From positions 1-9,966 of the forward strand of contig PJER01000072.1 in the NCBI GenBank assembly GCA_002825465.1: a stretch of 9,966 nt of DNA, read 5' to 3'. Both the position numbers and the translations under genes were made by a program. The notes beneath the pieces are model-generated. The model had not been told where the DNA came from, made no database searches, and worked only from the letters and a program-made list of their open reading frames with translations. The first letter of the stretch is position 1. Every line of letters starts with the position of its first letter. The stretch comes from Candidatus Thorarchaeota archaeon MP8T_1. Lineage in GTDB: Archaea > Asgardarchaeota > Thorarchaeia > Thorarchaeales > Thorarchaeaceae. This document shows positions 6,733 to 9,966 of the stretch, in pieces.

Positions 6733-6774
6733 TCAGACACTCGTCTCTTTGTGTGTATATAAACACCTGTCTGA
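6733..6774. repeat. Inverted repeat flanking the Cdc6-like TATA box
   Basis: TCAGACA (6733-6739) and TGTCTGA (6768-6774) are perfect 7-bp inverted arms 28 nt apart, bracketing the TATA box and the predicted start site. Inside, GTGTTTATATACAC is itself nearly palindromic. It could be an operator, conceivably for autoregulation; it does not resemble the ORB origin-recognition motif. Chance occurrence is possible. Confidence 0.35.
6756..6763 (-). promoter_or_regulatory. TATA box of the Cdc6-like gene
   Basis: Read on the minus strand this is TTTATATA, the best TATA match in the window, centred 32 nt before ATG 6727. It predicts a transcript start near 6733 and a leader of only a few nucleotides. 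It overlaps the alternative upstream GTG start at 6766, which argues against that start. Confidence 0.65.
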
Positions 6775-6829
6775 GATGGCCGAAAGTATTTTTCTAATAT
6801 CTAGAATCCCATTTGAAGATATGCGGTTT

Positions 6830-8167
6830 TTAGACCATGGAACCCAAGATATCGTTGCACTCTGGAGATAGAAGGAATGGATTGAAGCTCTGTCCTATCA
6901 CAGTTCTGATTTCTTCGAGTCTCTTCCTCTTGACCTCATCAGAAAATGGCCATTTGTGCTCGGGCTTGGGTGTTACTTTGAGTTCATTGCATTTCTCCAC
7001 AATTGCCAGAACTGTATCAAACATCTCTTGACCGCTTTTTCCTTCCGGCTTAATCTCCCTTGAATGTAGGATGAGTCCATAGGTTGCCGAATTATCACCA
7101 GTATACCATTTGCTGGGTGCGTGACCATACTTTGCGAACGGAGTCATACCATGATCGATGAGGAGTGCATTGACTGCATCAATGCTGTCCTGTAGTTTGA
7201 CTAGACTCTCATCATAGAATCCGTATCCCTCAAACAAAGCTACTTGGATTCCTTCCTTTGGATTTCGCTTTGGTAGTTTAACTCTAACATCTTTCATTCG
7301 AGCCAGTTCCTTGGAATCCAATCTTCTGAAGTCCATGATTCCCCTCACTTCAGATTCCAATTCCACAGGGAACTCAACGATATGCAGAGGTGGTCGTAGA
7401 TCTTCTCGAACATCAGCATGTGCTTCTGTTATGACCTCACCATAATTGATTTTGATGTTCTTTCGAATCATCTCATGAAGTGCTTGACCGAGGACATTGC
7501 ACTCTGGAAACTCTGCAAGACCACCCATTAGTGCTTCTTTAACGGTTGGCCTGATTAGAAGACGGAGTTCAGTAATAAAGCCCAAAGTACCGTGTGAACT
7601 GGCGATGTCATTGATCGTCATTCCAATATCATTCAGGCGTTGCTCCAACCCTGAATCATTACTCCTAACTCCTTTAGAATCGACAGTGAGAACTCTTCCA
7701 TCATACAATACCATTCTCACACGAATAGTATTGTCCCTCATAGTCCCGTTTATCCACGTATCATTGCCTCCTCCATCAGTGGAGAGAATTCCTGCGACTG
7801 TAGCCACATCTCTACTACTAGGTGCTACGAAGAACTTCACACCCATTGCTGCAAGGAACTCGTTGATCTTATCTGGAGTTATTCCTGGCTGTACATCGAT
7901 ATACCCCTGGTCTTTTGATACAGCGAGTATCTCCTTCATTTGAAGTGTGCTGATCATCACCCGTTGGTCATTTCCACCTGTACAAGCTCCGCTGAGACCC
8001 GATCCTCCGCCCTTCGGGGTTATAGAAAACCCATTCTCTTTAGCGTGCGTGATAGCAGCAAGGACATCTTGTTCGGTTCTTGGATAATAGACGCCTTTGA
8101 TATTCTTGAAGTTGAGTTTATAGTACATGGAAGCGTTTGCGCCGATTACGACATCTCTGATCTTCAA
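6830..8167 (-). CDS. glcD: FAD-linked 2-hydroxyacid oxidase subunit (GlcD/D-lactate dehydrogenase family)
   Basis: 445 residues, normal for the GlcD/DLD group of the vanillyl-alcohol-oxidase flavoprotein family. The FAD domain shows PKGGGSGLSGACTG (51-64, pyrophosphate loop), APSSRDVATVAGI (115-127), and SSHGTLGFITELRL (190-203). The C-terminal substrate domain has KYGHA (346-350) and FNPFLLSPE (428-436, cf. DPxGILNPG). In relatives GHxGDGNxH and GEHG supply active-site histidines and glutamate; here they read as GHAPSKWYTGDNSATYG and KPEHKWPF, so substrate use may differ. Expected role: oxidise glycolate, D-lactate or another 2-hydroxy acid and pass electrons through FAD to GlcF. The TTG start directly follows the glcF stop (no gap) and has a perfect GGAGGTG 8 nt upstream inside glcF, implying translational coupling. 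No glcE is present. Confidence 0.88.
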   Translation of the reverse strand: MKIRDVVIGANASMYYKLNFKNIKGVYYPRTEQDVLAAITHAKENGFSITPKGGGSGLSGACTGGNDQRVMISTLQMKEILAVSKDQGYIDVQPGITPDKINEFLAAMGVKFFVAPSSRDVATVAGILSTDGGGNDTWINGTMRDNTIRVRMVLYDGRVLTVDSKGVRSNDSGLEQRLNDIGMTINDIASSHGTLGFITELRLLIRPTVKEALMGGLAEFPECNVLGQALHEMIRKNIKINYGEVITEAHADVREDLRPPLHIVEFPVELESEVRGIMDFRRLDSKELARMKDVRVKLPKRNPKEGIQVALFEGYGFYDESLVKLQDSIDAVNALLIDHGMTPFAKYGHAPSKWYTGDNSATYGLILHSREIKPEGKSGQEMFDTVLAIVEKCNELKVTPKPEHKWPFSDEVKRKRLEEIRTVIGQSFNPFLLSPECNDILGSMV

Positions 8168-9298
8168 TTAATCTGCACCTCCATCAAGGGTGTCAGAAAG
8201 AAGTTCCACGATATCTTTGGTCTTTAGATCTTGACCAAGGAGCTGCTCTCTGCATGAAGGACAGGCTGTAATAACTGTGGTATTCTTGACACCTTCTCGC
8301 GCAATCCTAAGCTGTATGATCTTATCACTTAGATTCGGATCTGTCATCCTCAGAAGGCCCCCGCCGCCGCAGCAGCTTAGATCCATCTCCTTGAACTCGA
8401 TGCCCATCTTTCTAATCAACGATCTTGGCTCTGTCTTGATTTCTAGAATTCTGTGGAGTTCGCATGGATCATGATACGAAAACTCCTCCTTCTGTTCGTA
8501 TTTCTCTGTCTTATCCAAAAGCCTGTCAAAGAATTGGGTGTGATGGAGGGTTTCAACTCCTTCCAAGTTGTGATGCTCTCTAAGTTGAATCAAACAACCT
8601 GGACAGCAGCTGATTACACGTTTTGCTTCAGCAGCTGTGATAACCTTCTTGTTATGCTCTCTCAATTCTTGAGCGCCTTTTTCGTTGCCCATGAGGTAGA
8701 GTGGATGGCCACAGCAATTCTCCTCTGCGCCCATGACCAGATAGTCGATCTTCAATTTCTCTAGAGTCTGGAACAGAGACCTCAACACGTCAATCTGGCT
8801 TCCTCTAAACGACATTAGACATCCAAGAAAGATGATGTTCTCAGCAGTCTTGCCCTTTTCATAGACTCTGTCTGCAAGACCGGGAATATCGCCTTCTAAC
8901 TCATCAAGCCAATAGATTGCTCGATCCTCTGCTGCAAGCCCGTAGATGTTCTTGACATTCGCAAGAGCATCCTTAAGAGGTTCCAAATACGCAAAGTCCT
9001 CTGGATGTGTTTCAATAGCCTTTGATCTCTGTTCATGCCAGACTCGAAGAAGATCTACTCCCGATGAACAATTTTCCTCACAGCGACCACAGAGGGTGCA
9101 CTCGAAGAGTAATCGTCGAAATTCCTTCGCCAATTCTTCATCTTCTTCAATCTTATCCATCACCTGAAGGAGGTAGATTTTGCCTCTCGGTGAGTACTGC
9201 TCTTCTCCTGTCGCATCAAACAATGGGCAGAACTGCAAACAAGAACCGCAGCGTACACATTTTTCGTAAGCCATGTCGTTTTTCCTCTTCAGAGCCAT
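8168..9298 (-). CDS. glcF: Iron-sulfur subunit with two 4Fe-4S clusters and two CCG domains (GlcF-like)
   Basis: 376 residues from ATG 9298. Two ferredoxin-type cluster motifs lie near the N-terminus: C14-x2-C17-x2-C20-x3-C24 and C67-x2-C70-x2-C73-x3-C77, the second followed by SSG rather than P. Two CCG (DUF224) domains follow: C160, ENCCGHP (193-199) and SCCPGC (230-235); then HDPC (276-279), SCCGGGG (308-314) and CPSC (346-349). This is the GlcF/GlpC/HdrB-D architecture. It would take electrons from GlcD and hand them to a quinone-like carrier, thiol/disulfide couple or soluble acceptor; the acceptor cannot be read from sequence. It is the first gene of a two-gene operon. An alternative ATG at 9274 has GAGG 9 nt upstream and would shorten the protein by 8 residues without losing any motif; either start is possible. 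Confidence 0.9.
   Translation of the reverse strand: MALKRKNDMAYEKCVRCGSCLQFCPLFDATGEEQYSPRGKIYLLQVMDKIEEDEELAKEFRRLLFECTLCGRCEENCSSGVDLLRVWHEQRSKAIETHPEDFAYLEPLKDALANVKNIYGLAAEDRAIYWLDELEGDIPGLADRVYEKGKTAENIIFLGCLMSFRGSQIDVLRSLFQTLEKLKIDYLVMGAEENCCGHPLYLMGNEKGAQELREHNKKVITAAEAKRVISCCPGCLIQLREHHNLEGVETLHHTQFFDRLLDKTEKYEQKEEFSYHDPCELHRILEIKTEPRSLIRKMGIEFKEMDLSCCGGGGLLRMTDPNLSDKIIQLRIAREGVKNTTVITACPSCREQLLGQDLKTKDIVELLSDTLDGGAD
8176..8182 (-). promoter_or_regulatory. Strong ribosome-binding site for glcD, inside glcF
   Basis: GGAGGTG on the minus strand, a full match to the archaeal anti-Shine-Dalgarno, stands 8 nt before TTG 8167. It lies in the last codons of glcF and makes the TTG start secure. 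Confidence 0.8.
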
Positions 9299-9310
9299 CT
9301 TGCGAGGTTT

Positions 9311-9337
9311 AGTTCATCGGGCGTTGCCTAATGAACT
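9311..9337. promoter_or_regulatory. Candidate operator: perfect inverted repeat in the glcFD promoter
   Basis: AGTTCAT (9311-9317) and ATGAACT (9331-9337) are perfect 7-bp inverted arms with a 13-nt spacer, so arm centres are 20 bp apart, about two helical turns. One arm touches the TATA-like element (9336-9344) and the other covers the predicted transcript start near 9313. That placement suits a repressor dimer controlling glcFD. Confidence 0.5.
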
Positions 9338-9344
9338 TAATAAG
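9336..9344 (-). promoter_or_regulatory. TATA-like element of the glcFD operon
   Basis: CTTATTAAG on the minus strand is centred about 42 nt before ATG 9298, predicting a start site near 9313 and a 15-nt leader (39 nt if translation begins at 9274). Confidence 0.45.
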
Positions 9345-9416
9345 ATAGTGCTCTGTTCTTGGATTGAGAGCGCTAGCTCATCTTATATTTGCTCGAGAAG
9401 GGATTATAAAATGAGG

Positions 9417-9439
9417 ATAGCGGCATCAATAGCCGCTAT
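9417..9439 (-). terminator. Terminator hairpin after the malic enzyme gene
   Basis: ATAGCGGC (9417-9424) and GCCGCTAT (9432-9439) form a perfect 8-bp GC-centred stem with a 7-nt loop, 16 nt after the malic enzyme stop. On the minus strand it is followed by CTCATTTTATAAT, a T-rich tail. It separates this gene from the glcFD promoter. The 157-nt gap 9299-9455 holds this hairpin, the TATA-like element and the inverted repeat, and nothing else I can support. Confidence 0.65.
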
Positions 9440-9455
9440 TCAGAATTGAGTTTGA

Positions 9456-9966
9456 CTATGTTGGAGGTGCTTTCGGAATAAAGCCTTCCTTGTAGAGCAT
9501 CTCTGAAGATGCACGGGCAACACGGATGATTTGCTCTGCATGCTTGTAGAGTTCTTTCTCCTCCCAATGCTTCTTTGCTACGCCCTGCTCAATGGCCTTC
9601 ATTCCTACTGCGGTTGCCTCAGCAGGGTATAGTTCCCACTGGTCCATGGTTGGAATGACTTTCTTCACGTTAGCCTCCTTGGCTCCAAGGTCTGCAAGCG
9701 CCTGAGCGGCTGCTATGCACATCTCATCGGTAATGGTGTTGGCTCGGACATCAAGTGTTCCACGGAAGATGCCTGGGAATCCAAGAGAGTTGTTGATCTG
9801 GTTCTCGAAGTCACTGCGACCTGTACCAACAATTTTTGCACCTGCCTCTTTTGCATCCCAAGGCCAGATTTCTGGCAGTGGATTTGCACAAGCATAGACA
9901 ATGGAGTCCTTTGCCATCATGGAAACCCACTCTTTCTTAATAGTACCGGGAACTGGTCGTGCTGCT
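9456..9966 (-). CDS. NAD(P)-dependent malic enzyme, C-terminal part (5' partial)
   Basis: The frame is open through the right edge; about 169 C-terminal residues are visible, and the paired ATGs at 9920 are internal. It oxidatively decarboxylates malate to pyruvate with NAD(P). The sequence shows the family's conserved C-terminal NAD-domain stretch: MAKDSIVYACANPLPEIWP, then GTGRSDFENQINNSLGFPGIFRGTLDVRA, then a helical end with DQWELYPAEATAVG. The protein stops after GFIPKAPPT, so it is the short form without the C-terminal phosphotransacetylase-like domain found in some bacterial malic enzymes. A terminator hairpin follows, so it is probably not co-transcribed with glcFD, although all three point the same way and their products (pyruvate or other 2-oxo acids) are metabolically close. 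NAD versus NADP preference cannot be read from the visible part. Confidence 0.92.
   Translation of the reverse strand, partial: AARPVPGTIKKEWVSMMAKDSIVYACANPLPEIWPWDAKEAGAKIVGTGRSDFENQINNSLGFPGIFRGTLDVRANTITDEMCIAAAQALADLGAKEANVKKVIPTMDQWELYPAEATAVGMKAIEQGVAKKHWEEKELYKHAEQIIRVARASSEMLYKEGFIPKAPPT

Noticed and set aside
6792..6806. TTCTA/TAGAA hairpin downstream of glcD as a terminator
   Set aside because: Only 5 A/T pairs, and on the minus strand it is followed by an A-rich rather than T-rich tract; too weak to call.
6728..6829. Replication origin next to the Cdc6-like gene
   Set aside because: The gap is only 102 nt, has no ORB-like repeats and no long AT-rich unwinding tract; the Cdc6-like protein itself is degenerate.
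7497..8227. Two plus-strand open frames opposite glcD
   Set aside because: They lie wholly within well-supported minus-strand genes and encode no recognisable motif; typical antisense shadows.
9918..9920. ATG 9920 as the start of the malic enzyme
   Set aside because: It lies within the conserved NAD-binding domain and the frame continues upstream to the window edge with family-like sequence.

Overview
The window looks archaeal. It carries an Orc1/Cdc6-type replication AAA+ protein, a RadA/Rad51-superfamily paralogue, a small archaeal-style zinc-ribbon protein, TATA-like promoters about 26-45 nt upstream of start codons, and a mixture of probably leaderless and GGTGA/GGAGGTG-led starts, several of them TTG. 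A very large N-glycosylation-rich, single-pass surface protein with a long acidic helical cytoplasmic tail, at moderate GC, is reminiscent of Asgard archaea (Thorarchaeota-like). That lineage call is an impression, not a demonstration.

Layout: (1) 1-3930, plus strand: the 3' part of a giant cell-surface protein with about nine Ig-like beta-sandwich repeats, one membrane segment and a roughly 245-residue cytoplasmic region. (2) 3927-4694, minus: a RadA/Rad51-like protein that keeps the fold landmarks but has lost the Walker A, Walker B and catalytic-glutamate signatures. It overlaps the surface-protein gene tail to tail by 4 nt. (3) 4822-5034 and 5113-5538, plus: a 70-residue zinc-ribbon protein and a divergent lipoyl-carrier (GcvH-like) protein, each with its own promoter-like element of similar sequence. 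(4) 5591-6727, minus: an Orc1/Cdc6-family protein whose P-loop lysine is methionine. It is separated from gcvH by a hairpin that could terminate both convergent genes. (5) 6830-9298, minus: a two-gene operon, glcF-like (two 4Fe-4S clusters plus two CCG domains) followed without a gap by glcD-like (FAD-linked oxidase), together a glycolate/D-lactate-type 2-hydroxyacid dehydrogenase. Its promoter carries a perfect 7-bp inverted repeat touching the TATA element. (6) 9456-9966, minus: the C-terminal part of an NAD(P)-dependent malic enzyme, followed by a clear terminator hairpin.

How the genes relate: GlcF and GlcD should form one membrane-associated or soluble complex oxidising a 2-hydroxy acid, with electrons passing from FAD through Fe-S clusters. 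Malic enzyme also yields a 2-oxo acid (pyruvate), so the right side is central carbon/redox metabolism. The middle is information processing. The most notable point is two nucleotide-binding-fold proteins (RadA-like and Cdc6-like), about 1 kb apart, both lacking P-loop lysines. No gene-free stretch exceeds 300 bases, and I saw no tRNA, rRNA, CRISPR array or insertion sequence. I found no multi-gene system that I can call undescribed; the strongest leads are the two putative pseudo-ATPases and the surface protein.
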